A stretch of DNA of 46,076 nt from JBMZCV01 sp049613665 (GTDB taxonomy: Bacteria; Bacteroidota; Bacteroidia; Chitinophagales; UBA2359), in contig JBMZCV010000017.1 in the NCBI GenBank assembly GCA_049613665.1, positions 1 through 46,076 on the forward strand, read 5' to 3'. Every line of letters begins with the position of its first letter. Position 1 is the first letter of the stretch. Made by a program: the position numbers and the translations under genes. Shown here piece by piece: positions 1-7,717 of the stretch. A model generated the notes under the pieces. The model did not search any database. It saw only the letters and a program-made list of their open reading frames with translations, and had not been told where the DNA came from.

Positions 1-33
1 AAATTGATATGCCACCTATGGAGTAATGATTTT

Positions 34-52
34 GTTAAAGCGAGAATAGCTG
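34..52 (+). repeat. End of a family-A-type element at the window edge
   Basis: The segment GTTAAAGCGAGAATAGCTG is, on the other strand, nearly the same as the left end of the element at 31493 (CAGCTATTCTCGGTTTAAC). It is therefore probably the right-hand end of a family-A-like element whose body lies mostly before position 1. It abuts the ATG of the decayed gene at 54. Only one end is visible, so this is tentative. Confidence 0.4.
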
Positions 53-53
53 A

Positions 54-889
54 ATGAAACCATTTAAATATTGGGCACAACAAAATATTGCCAACAAATT
101 TGGTTTGGATATAAAAGAGGATTGCAAATCTCTAGAAAATTGGTTGCAAACTGCTGAAATAAGTATTTCGGAAAATGAAAAAAAGAATTGACAAGATTGC
201 AAAAGAGGCTTATCGCTGATATTGATGTTTGGAATGAACAAGAACTCATTATTAAATTTATCGCTTTGCTGATTGATAAGGTAGATTATGATAATACTAC
301 TTATAAAGCTTTTGCAAATACAATGGTTCGGACATTTTTTATAACAAGTTTCAGTTGAATAAAAAAACACCTTTTGGCAAGGGAAACATACTATTTTTCA
401 GTTCAAAAGGCCATTAAATTTGAAGATATTGGCCGCCTTAGCCTAAAAAAAATAGTATGTTTAAACCTTTGATAAAAAAAGGTATAAATGTCCGAACCAT
501 TGAAATAGAAAATTGATGATAAGCAAGTGCCTGGAGAAGTAGATTTGATGATTGCGAGCGGAAGATATGAGCAGCAAAAACCTCATTTTTGCTTACATGA
601 GTATAAAAAAGAAAAAGGTACGGATAACGACCCTTTAGGCCAGTTGGTTATTGCGATGATGGCTGCTCAGGAGATAAATAATGCAGTTTTTCCTATTTAT
701 GGTGCGTATGTTATGGGCGGAAATTGGTTTTTCTTAACTTTAAAAAATCGTAAGTATTGTATTAGTAATGAATATATCGCAACTAGAGATGATATTTTTG
801 AAATATTTAAAGTTTTGAAAAAATTAAAACTAATTATAAATGATATTTCAGAACAAAAAACAAAATTTCCTTTTAAAATGAATATATAA
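54..889 (+). pseudogene. Broken PD-(D/E)XK nuclease-like gene, interrupted by a small element
   Basis: Three pieces of one protein can be read. 54-191 gives 45 residues starting MKPFKYWAQQN and ends at TGA. A shift of frame then continues through LTRLQKRLIADIDVWNEQEL to about 320. After the insertion at 321-502, the frame from about 512 to 889 gives VPGEVDLMIASGR, HEYKKEKGTDNDPLGQL and IYGAYVMGGNWFF. The D...E-Y-K pattern (GEVDLMIA, then LHEYKKE) is what a restriction-like nuclease core looks like. From memory, the piece order matches an uncharacterised Bacteroidota family of about 200-240 residues that starts MKPFKYW and ends in a DNDPLGQLL-type segment. The gene carries at least one frameshift before the insertion, and joining the flanks does not restore frame. 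A short GTG-started product from 527 remains possible but is unlikely to be functional. The family assignment is by recall. Confidence 0.7.
321..502 (+). mobile_element. Family A element, copy A1 (MITE-like)
   Basis: 182 bp bounded by perfect 17-bp terminal inverted repeats, CAATGGTTCGGACATTT at 321-337 and its complement at 486-502. It is flanked on both sides by AAATA (316-320 and 503-507), consistent with a 5-bp target duplication. The interior holds a perfect 15-bp inverted repeat, AAACATACTATTTTT (384-398) with its complement (448-462), which encloses a second GGCCA/TGGCC stem. There is no open frame, so it is non-autonomous. It interrupts the reading frame of the decayed gene. Another copy with matching ends is at 33796-34076. 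Confidence 0.85.
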
Positions 890-951
890 AAAGCTGAAAA
901 TCAAAGGATTGTTAAATATTTCTATTTAACAATCCTTTTTTAGTATAAAAA

Positions 952-2913
952 TTATTGTACTACCAAAGTTTGTGAAATAGTACCTTCATCTGTCGTTATT
1001 TTATAAAAATAAGTCCCTTTTGCTAGTTTTTCGGCATTGAAAGAAAGCGAATATAAGCCACCTTCTTGCATACCTTCTACAAGTTGCGAAATCAATTGTC
1101 CTTTTACATCAAACAAAGCGATATTTACATTCATGCGTTTGCTCAAGCCGTAATTTAGCGTACTCATTTGGCTAGTTGGGTTCGGATAATTTGCCAAAAT
1201 AACAAAACTTTTTACTATTTCAGAAGCATCGTCTATGCCCACAGGAGCAGGGTCTTCTTGCGTTTCTTTTGGCGGTGCTGCCGTTGTCGTTTCTTGCAAA
1301 AAGTTAGCCTCATTATTCGTAAACATACCATTGCCATAATTAATAACTTCGGTCGGCTCAAGGTGCGTTTCTACATAATACCAATCGCCCTGCAATTTTT
1401 CTGGCGTAACATCTAATACATAATAGCCATGGTCAAAAACATTTGCTTTTTTAAGCTGTGGGTTCGTATTGCTCAAACCAGACTCTACAAAAGCCGCCAA
1501 AGTTTCGCCCAATACTTCATCATAGCTATCAGAGGTAATACTCGGCGTAACCATTTCTACTGCTAACGAACCTTCGCCTGTTGCTGGGTCATATGCCTCT
1601 GGATTTGTCGGGTCTTTCGCCACATCAATCGCAAAAGTAGCATGTACATCTCCTGTCAAAAAGGCGATATTTGAAATGTTATTATCATCAATAAAATCTA
1701 CAACATCTCCTTGTGAAGCAGGATAACCTTCCCAAATATCTACTACAATTTCTTCTGCAAGTGGTGTGAGTGCTATCAAACTTTCGAGTGCCAAAGGCGA
1801 AAAAATCACTTGATTGGCTACCAATTTCCATTGAGCATCAGAGTCTGCCAGCTTATTTTTGAACCATTCTCTTTGCGTGTCGCCCAAAATCTTACGGTCA
1901 TCGTCCGCAAAATTTGGGTCTGTAATACTTGCTGCTTGCTTTGTACGGCCTTCGAGACGAGTATCTAAGATGATAATTTCGGCAATATCGCCATACGAAA
2001 TGCTGCGATATGTTTTTTGTTCTGCATTGTCACGCACAGGCTGCCACTCAAAAAAAGCTGTTTTACCATTGCTTTTACGGTCTTCCCAAGTACCTTCGCC
2101 TAAATCTTCATTATGATTTTCTGCACCATCTTTATACGAATCGTTGGCTGTTTCGTGGTCGTCCCACATATTAACAAAAGGATGTTGTTGATGAACAGCT
2201 TGCAAATCTGGGTCAAGTTTATAAAAAGAATAACGAGTTCTGTAATCTTCCAAACTAATCACTTCTGTTGTTGGTTCATGGCCTCTATCGACACCTTCTG
2301 TATAGCCATATCCACCTTCTTCATATTCATATATATAATCTCCAAGATGTATAATTGCATCTAAATCATTGAGTTCCGACAAACGAGCATAAGCATTGTA
2401 ATAGCCAGATTGATAATTGGAGCAAGAAACAATACCAAATTTTAGATGGTCAGCCGTTGTAGCAGCCGTTCTTGTACGCCCTGTTAATGAAGTTTCGTCT
2501 AGGGCTGAAAAATTATAATAGTAAGTTGTTTGCGGCGATAAACCTTCTACATCTATTTTTACCGTAAAATCTTTTGTAGCATCGGTTGTCATTTGTCCAG
2601 AAGCCACAATATCGGTCATTTGAACGTCGGTAGCCATTTGCCAAGTCACATCAATACTTGTTGCTTCATCATCGGTCACACGAGTCCAAATAATAACTCG
2701 GTCTTGCAAAGGGTCACCCGAAGCCACGCCATGATAAAAAGGAGCATAAGCCGTATTTAGTGCCGTTTTGCCATGAGCCGCAGCATCAGTACGCATTCTA
2801 TTGTTGAGTTGCAGCTCTAAATCTGCATTGTTGGTCGGTTGTAGCATTTTGTCTTGAGCCATTGTAGTGAGCGACAAAGTAGCTAACAAAACTAAAGATA
2901 ATAGTTGTTTCAT
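952..2913 (-). CDS. phoD: Secreted PhoD-type alkaline phosphatase with T9SS sorting tail
   Basis: 653 residues. A signal peptide is visible (about 1-19, cut after TMA-Q). Residues 61-80 (HGVASGDPLQDRVIIWTRV) are the signature of the PhoD N-terminal domain. The metallophosphatase core follows with GDYIYE (191-196), WDDHE (250-254) and LTGDVH (419-424), the metal-binding motifs of the calcium/iron PhoD family. These enzymes release phosphate from mono- and diesters outside the cell. The last 80-90 residues (NYPNPTSQMS to the final TLVVQ) form a type A T9SS C-terminal domain, so export through the type IX system is likely, to the surface or medium. It is monocistronic as far as visible. A near-consensus minus-7 element (GAAACGTA on the plus strand, about 2952-2959) precedes it. 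Phosphate control is possible but no site was found. Confidence 0.9.
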   Translation of the reverse strand: MKQLLSLVLLATLSLTTMAQDKMLQPTNNADLELQLNNRMRTDAAAHGKTALNTAYAPFYHGVASGDPLQDRVIIWTRVTDDEATSIDVTWQMATDVQMTDIVASGQMTTDATKDFTVKIDVEGLSPQTTYYYNFSALDETSLTGRTRTAATTADHLKFGIVSCSNYQSGYYNAYARLSELNDLDAIIHLGDYIYEYEEGGYGYTEGVDRGHEPTTEVISLEDYRTRYSFYKLDPDLQAVHQQHPFVNMWDDHETANDSYKDGAENHNEDLGEGTWEDRKSNGKTAFFEWQPVRDNAEQKTYRSISYGDIAEIIILDTRLEGRTKQAASITDPNFADDDRKILGDTQREWFKNKLADSDAQWKLVANQVIFSPLALESLIALTPLAEEIVVDIWEGYPASQGDVVDFIDDNNISNIAFLTGDVHATFAIDVAKDPTNPEAYDPATGEGSLAVEMVTPSITSDSYDEVLGETLAAFVESGLSNTNPQLKKANVFDHGYYVLDVTPEKLQGDWYYVETHLEPTEVINYGNGMFTNNEANFLQETTTAAPPKETQEDPAPVGIDDASEIVKSFVILANYPNPTSQMSTLNYGLSKRMNVNIALFDVKGQLISQLVEGMQEGGLYSLSFNAEKLAKGTYFYKITTDEGTISQTLVVQ

Positions 2914-3087
2914 TTTTATATTTATTTTGTTAAATGATACATTTTAGTTAGAAACGTATAAAGATAAAACTTTTTATTATCAATAGCTTTTTGTTAGAAA
3001 AAAAGACAGTTTTGCTTTATTCATTTTGTTGAGATAGTATTTTATTTCATTTTTAGCAATGATAAAAGCAGCTATTCGATAGTTTTT

Positions 3088-3192
3088 AAGTACCAAGTAC
3101 TATTTAATAAAGCATTCGTTTAGTAGCTAATGCATTGAAAATCAAGGTGTTATCTTGTTCTGAAATGCCCAAAAACCTCTGAACGACTACTT
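3088..3192 (+). repeat. Family B repeat, copy B1
   Basis: 105 bp from AAGTACCAAGTACT to GACTACTT. The left end folds as AGTAC-CAA-GTACT. It overlaps the end of the minus-strand gene at 3150-4646 and supplies that gene's last 14 or so codons and its stop. It is closest to copies B5 and B6, sharing the segment read as GTTCAGAAGTTTTTGGGCAT on the other strand (with one difference). Confidence 0.85.
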
Positions 3193-4646
3193 AAATCCAT
3201 ACCATCAAAAGTTTTTAGCCGAACAAGTGCCGCCAAAGTAATATAAAAAATGACACTTGTAGGTATTTGCATAATTACTTCTTGCGTATAATTTGTGACA
3301 CAAAGGTTAAATAACAAAGTTAGAAAAGCCATATAAAAAATGCGTATTGTCTCATTTTTTGTGCGAAAGTAAGCTTGAATGCCATGTTTCATAGAAAAAA
3401 ACAAAAAACAACAATAGATTAACAAGCCAATCCAACCTTGTTCAATAGCAATTCTGACATAGCCACTATCTGGCGGAAAATTGGCCAGCATTGTATTTGG
3501 CGAAAAGCGTTTGCCCCACGCACCTGTACTACCCAAGCCACCACCAATAGGATTTTGTTGGATAAAAGGCTGTATAAAAGCCTGATTTTCTAAGCGAACT
3601 TGCATAGAAGGGTCGTCTTTTACTTTAAATGCAGATTGAATGCGATATAATACAGGGTTTCCTGTCGATTTGAGCATAAAAAGAGTGCCAAAAAAAAGTG
3701 CTACAAATGACAAATACCAAACTTCTCTTTTCATACTTATAAAGGTAAAAAAAATAACTCCTATCGGAATAATCGCAAAAGCTGTACGAGTCCCAGAATA
3801 TGCACTTGCTAAAAACATTGAAAGACACATTGCTAACAGTATTATTTTTTTGAAAAAACCAAAAGGGCCAAACACCAAAATAAAACAAAACAAGCCCATA
3901 TTTGCCATCAAAATACCAAAGGTCATTGGGTCTGAAATAAAAGAAAAAATACGCAAACGTCCCCATTGAAAATATAAATGATAACGCTCCATATCGGCAA
4001 AAAGCCATTGTCGCTCCCAAGCCATCAATCCAAAAAACTCTTGATATAAACCATATAAAGCTGCCAAAAATGACAAGCCTAAAATAAGTTTGATAAATTG
4101 AATTGTTATTTTTAAACTATTTAATACAAACAAAGAAATAAAATACAATAAAAGCTGCCCTGCGATGCTTCTAACTGTATAAAACCATGCTATTTGCGAA
4201 CTTGCTATTGGATTGAACAACTCAATAAAGTTGTAAATGAGCCAAATAATGGCTAAATAGGTAATAGGATTGTTAAAATAGTTATTGTTTGAGCTTTTTA
4301 ATTGCTTGATTATCAGCATAAAAAACATTAGATATATATATACATCAAGTGTAATCCCTAAAGGCAAACTAGGCACTAATTTTTTTATACCTAATAAGAA
4401 AAACGAAATAATAACAATGATAGATAAGCCAATTTGCAAATATGTAATACTTAACAACAAGCTCGGAATAGCTACTAAAGCTAACAAAATAGCGATTAGG
4501 CCTTTTAGAGCAATAATATTGCTAATGTAAGCAATGCTTAAAGCCAATATTGTCAAAATAAAAATGCCTAAAATATTATTTAATTTTTCTGTTAGTACAT
4601 GTGTTTTTAACCAATAATTAATTTTTTTTTGAAGGGGATTATTCAT
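3150..4646 (-). CDS. O-antigen ligase/polymerase (Wzy-like) membrane protein
   Basis: 498 residues, strongly hydrophobic, with roughly 10-12 predicted membrane spans and one long periplasmic loop. Within the C-terminal third, IGGGLGSTGAWG followed by FPPDSGYVRIAIEQGWIGLL resembles the Wzy_C/O-antigen ligase domain, in which a G-rich loop precedes an N/D-S-Y/G-hxxhhhE-x-G pattern. Such proteins polymerise lipid-linked repeat units or ligate the finished polymer. Its place downstream of a glycosyltransferase, a flippase and a Wzc-like protein supports an exopolysaccharide polymerase. The last residues (LSSRSEVFGHFRTR) and the stop are encoded inside repeat B1, so the native C-terminus has been replaced or extended. 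Which of the two activities it has cannot be decided from sequence alone. Confidence 0.8.
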   Translation of the reverse strand: MNNPLQKKINYWLKTHVLTEKLNNILGIFILTILALSIAYISNIIALKGLIAILLALVAIPSLLLSITYLQIGLSIIVIISFFLLGIKKLVPSLPLGITLDVYIYLMFFMLIIKQLKSSNNNYFNNPITYLAIIWLIYNFIELFNPIASSQIAWFYTVRSIAGQLLLYFISLFVLNSLKITIQFIKLILGLSFLAALYGLYQEFFGLMAWERQWLFADMERYHLYFQWGRLRIFSFISDPMTFGILMANMGLFCFILVFGPFGFFKKIILLAMCLSMFLASAYSGTRTAFAIIPIGVIFFTFISMKREVWYLSFVALFFGTLFMLKSTGNPVLYRIQSAFKVKDDPSMQVRLENQAFIQPFIQQNPIGGGLGSTGAWGKRFSPNTMLANFPPDSGYVRIAIEQGWIGLLIYCCFLFFSMKHGIQAYFRTKNETIRIFYMAFLTLLFNLCVTNYTQEVIMQIPTSVIFYITLAALVRLKTFDGMDLSSRSEVFGHFRTR

Positions 4647-4662
4647 TTATTGTATTGCTTTT

Positions 4663-4745
4663 AAGTGCCAAGCACCTATTTATATAAAAGGCAGATTCAT
4701 TGCTAACACATTGAAAAAATCAAGAATTAGCTTAGAGATTGTTTA
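4663..4745 (+). repeat. Decayed family B repeat, copy B2
   Basis: Starts AAGTGCCAAGCACCT and continues with CATTGCTAACACATTGAAAA, which matches the first half of B3 and B4. The right end is not recognisable. It lies between the polymerase and glycosyltransferase genes, in a 263-bp gap where no gene was seen. Confidence 0.65.
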
Positions 4746-4909
4746 AAATTATTCGTAACAACACAAAACTTAAACAACTTTCTACAAAAATACTATTTTT
4801 ATGAAAATGCCTATTTGTATCAAAAAACAAATAGCAATTGTCGTATTTTCTACTATTTTTTCGGTATTAGAAAGTATTTTTTCCTTATTTTGTAGTTTTT
4901 TTTTCATAA

Positions 4910-6124
4910 TTATGATATACCAGAATCTTCATTAATAATTTCTAAAAGTTGGGCAGCTCTCGCTTTCCACGAGTTTTGCTGTGCCGTTTCAAAACGCCTC
5001 TTTTGCAAAAGAACACTATCTTTATCCATTGATTCTTGAATTAACGTTACAAAATTTTCATGGTCTTTCGCAATAAATGCCACTTCGCTAAATGTTCTTA
5101 TATCTTCCGAAAAATTGGTGCAAACAATTGGTTTTCCGCTTGTTAGATATTCATTTATTTTTAAAGGATAAATACTCGCTGTCAATTCATTGCAAAGAAA
5201 CGGAATGAGCAGACAAGAGCTATGTTGCAAAAAAGCAGGCACTTCTACTAAAGGTTTTCCTCCTACAAAAATGACATTTTCCAATTTTGCCAGCTCACTT
5301 TTTTCACAATCTTTTGTCGTGATAGGGCCTAACATAAGCAAAACTTTGTCTTTGTGTTTTGTAGCTACTTTTTTCAACAACTCGTAATCTAACCTGAAGC
5401 CTATATTTCCAATATAACAAATGATGGGCTGTTTAATATTTTCTATTTCTTTGGGCAAAGCTAATTTTTTCAAGTATGAATTATTAAAAATATTAACATC
5501 CGCAGCATTTGGCAAATATCTCACAGGTACATTTTCGGTAGATAATTTTCGTGCTAAATGTGTAGAGGTAGCTAAGGCAATATCTACCTTTTCCAACATT
5601 TTTCGCTCCATATAAGGCCCATGTTTAGCTACATAAACAGATTTACTCATGTCATCTATGGATTGATAAACCCATTTTTTAGGCTGTTTTTTGGGCAAGC
5701 TTTGAGCAAAAAAAGGATTAAACGAATTTAGCAAAATATAATCTTTCATATCATAATTTTCGATTAATTGTGATAAGGTTCGTTTGAAAAAAAAGTCATT
5801 AATTTTCGAAAAAAAATCATACGCCAATGCTTTTTCATTTTTGGCGGCTGGCAACCAATTAATAGGCATTGCGAGCGGTGGAATAACGACCGTTAGATTT
5901 TCAAAAGCCTTGAAAGGTTTGCGATATATATTTTTTCGCCACAATAGCGACTCTTTTCTATCTTGAATAATCTTTGAGTTATAATTTTTAAGAAAATAGC
6001 TCAATGTTAATGGATAGTCTATGTAAAAAACACGATGCTTTTCAGCAATTTTTTGGGCAAGCGACAAAATATTTGATGAATAAATGCCATCAAAACGAGA
6101 CATTGCTACAATAATTATATCCAT
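4910..6124 (-). CDS. Glycosyltransferase, GT-B fold (GT4-like)
   Basis: 404 residues, no signal peptide, cytoplasmic. The N-terminal half opens with MDIIIVAMSRFDGIYSSN, a Rossmann strand and loop. The C-terminal nucleotide-sugar domain shows PNAAD (205-209), CYIGNIGFRLDYELL (236-250) and LKINEYLTSGKP (321-332), which correspond to the E-x7-E-type region of GT4 enzymes. It resembles TuaH-like transferases. It probably adds one sugar to the lipid-linked repeat unit of the exopolysaccharide. Donor and acceptor cannot be read from sequence. The gene lies between the flippase (273-bp gap) and the polymerase (263-bp gap). Both gaps hold repeat remnants, so the operon may once have been tighter. Confidence 0.85.
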   Translation of the reverse strand: MDIIIVAMSRFDGIYSSNILSLAQKIAEKHRVFYIDYPLTLSYFLKNYNSKIIQDRKESLLWRKNIYRKPFKAFENLTVVIPPLAMPINWLPAAKNEKALAYDFFSKINDFFFKRTLSQLIENYDMKDYILLNSFNPFFAQSLPKKQPKKWVYQSIDDMSKSVYVAKHGPYMERKMLEKVDIALATSTHLARKLSTENVPVRYLPNAADVNIFNNSYLKKLALPKEIENIKQPIICYIGNIGFRLDYELLKKVATKHKDKVLLMLGPITTKDCEKSELAKLENVIFVGGKPLVEVPAFLQHSSCLLIPFLCNELTASIYPLKINEYLTSGKPIVCTNFSEDIRTFSEVAFIAKDHENFVTLIQESMDKDSVLLQKRRFETAQQNSWKARAAQLLEIINEDSGIS

Positions 6125-6168
6125 ATTTTTTTTATTAAATAATTAGCTAATAATTTGTTTAGATTTCT

Positions 6169-6276
6169 AGCTACTTTGAGTTTAACAAAAGAAACACCTT
6201 TTAGCTAGTAAGAATTTCTGTGAAAAACAATACACTCTTTTTAATGTTATTGCTAAAAAGTTGTTAAAGCAAAATA
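6169..6276. repeat. Possible decayed family-A-like element
   Basis: The left part reads AGCTACTTTGAGTTTAACAA, resembling the end at 31494 (AGCTATTCTCGGTTTAACAA). The right part reads GTTAAAGCAAAATAAGC, resembling the opposite end. The core hairpin is missing. This is weak support. Confidence 0.35.
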
Positions 6277-6295
6277 AGCCAAAAATAGAAGTTAA

Positions 6296-6350
6296 GCCTT
6301 TTAATTGCTCGTGATAACACAAAGTAACAGCGAGCATTGTCATTTTTTGA
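6296..6350 (-). repeat. Third repeat type, copy C1
   Basis: Read on the minus strand it contains CTCGCTGTTACTTTGTGTTA then TCACGAGCAA, and closely matches copy C2 at about 17883-17938 over some 50 nt. GCTCG and CGAGC can pair. It lies about 50 bp past the stop of the flippase gene on the same strand, and C2 has the same position after another gene. It could be a 3'-end structure or a mobile repeat. Confidence 0.6.
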
Positions 6351-6397
6351 AAAAACAAAATTTTACATCATTTAACTGACAGTATAAAAACAATATC

Positions 6398-7717
6398 TCA
6401 TTGATTTTTATACTTTTTTACAATTGAAATAAATTTTACATAAAAATAAAACATTTGTATAAAAATTTGCTTTAAGCTTACATTCAAATGCTTATATAAG
6501 TAGGTTTGATGCCCTAAAAAAATAAGAAATAATGTAATTAATGTAGCATAAGCTGCTCCCAAAATACCTAATTTCATAATTAGTATATAGTTGAAAGCAA
6601 GATTTAACAAAGCTCCTAATACGACAAAATAAAAGCTAATTTGAGGTTTTCCAATAGCATCAAACACCGTTCCAAACTGCCTAGCAAAAGGAACAAAAAA
6701 GCCATATAAAGCCGTTATTCGCAAAATAGGAACAGTATCGAGATATGCTTTTCCTGCTATAAAATAGATAATTTGATGAGGAAATAATTCGATGATGAGT
6801 ATAGCAGGCATAATCAAACATAAGACTGCTGCAACTGAATTTTCATATATTTTTTTCACTCCTTTTTTTCCATCATTTTCCATTTTTTGAGCCGTTTGCG
6901 GAAAAACAATACTAGCCATCGCTGCCACAGGCACTTCCATAAGGTTGTTGATTCGTATCGCCAAATCGTATATTGCTACTGCCGAAACCGATAGTGTTCC
7001 AAGCATAATTCGGTCGATATTTTTATACAATACCACACTAATATTGGTTGCAAAGACGTATTTTCCATAATCGAATAGTTGTTTCACCTTTTTCCAACTG
7101 ATATTTTTGCTCCAAAAAATGTATTTTTTAGTCAAAATAAAAGCTACTAAAGAGCCAAAAAAAGCTGCAATTAGCTGATAAACAGCTAAATGAATAATAT
7201 TTATTTTGTAATTTAAAAAATACAGTGTTGCTATAAAAAAAAACAAAACTGCTTGCCTACTCAAATTGCTCCAAAATACACCATTAAAATCCAGATTGGC
7301 TTGCTGAATGCTATTGCATTGCGAAAAAGGAAAGAGCAGTATTGTAGTTATAGCATAAATATACAACATGCTTTCTAAATCTGGAATGTGCCAGATTAGA
7401 CTAAAACTTGAAGCTGTCATCAATAAAAAATAGACACTACAAAGACTCAAAATAATATTTAGAATGCTCGAAGCCGTAATCATTTCAGCATATTCTTTGC
7501 CTTTGGCTACGCTCAAAAATTTGATTAAAGCACTTTGGATAAAACCAGTACGAGCTACCTCTATCAAAGTCGAAACAGTGAGAAATAAAGCCCATGTTCC
7601 GAAGTCTTCTTTTGTCAAATTTCGCAACAATAAATAAATACTACCAAAGCCAAAAAGAAGCGATAGCATACGCTCGCCGATAGTATAAAATGCTGATTTG
7701 AACCAATAGTTTTTCAT
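6398..7717 (-). CDS. Polysaccharide flippase (Wzx/MATE-like exporter)
   Basis: 439 residues with about 12 hydrophobic spans and short charged loops, the layout of the Wzx/RfbX polysaccharide exporter family. The N-terminal stretch FGSIYLLLRNLTKEDFGTWA, with its L-x-x-x-D-F-G-x-W-A pattern, is typical. Such proteins flip undecaprenyl-linked sugar units across the inner membrane. Its ATG overlaps the TGA of the upstream Wzc-like gene by 4 bp (ATGA at 7714-7717), so the two are translationally coupled. Downstream is the glycosyltransferase. Substrate is unknown. Confidence 0.88.
   Translation of the reverse strand: MKNYWFKSAFYTIGERMLSLLFGFGSIYLLLRNLTKEDFGTWALFLTVSTLIEVARTGFIQSALIKFLSVAKGKEYAEMITASSILNIILSLCSVYFLLMTASSFSLIWHIPDLESMLYIYAITTILLFPFSQCNSIQQANLDFNGVFWSNLSRQAVLFFFIATLYFLNYKINIIHLAVYQLIAAFFGSLVAFILTKKYIFWSKNISWKKVKQLFDYGKYVFATNISVVLYKNIDRIMLGTLSVSAVAIYDLAIRINNLMEVPVAAMASIVFPQTAQKMENDGKKGVKKIYENSVAAVLCLIMPAILIIELFPHQIIYFIAGKAYLDTVPILRITALYGFFVPFARQFGTVFDAIGKPQISFYFVVLGALLNLAFNYILIMKLGILGAAYATLITLFLIFLGHQTYLYKHLNVSLKQIFIQMFYFYVKFISIVKKYKNQ

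Noticed and set aside
35..370. Minus-strand open frame at the window start
   Set aside because: It is antisense to the decayed nuclease-like gene and reads through the inverted end of element A1; its composition is Phe/Cys/Ile-rich antisense-like and matches nothing known.
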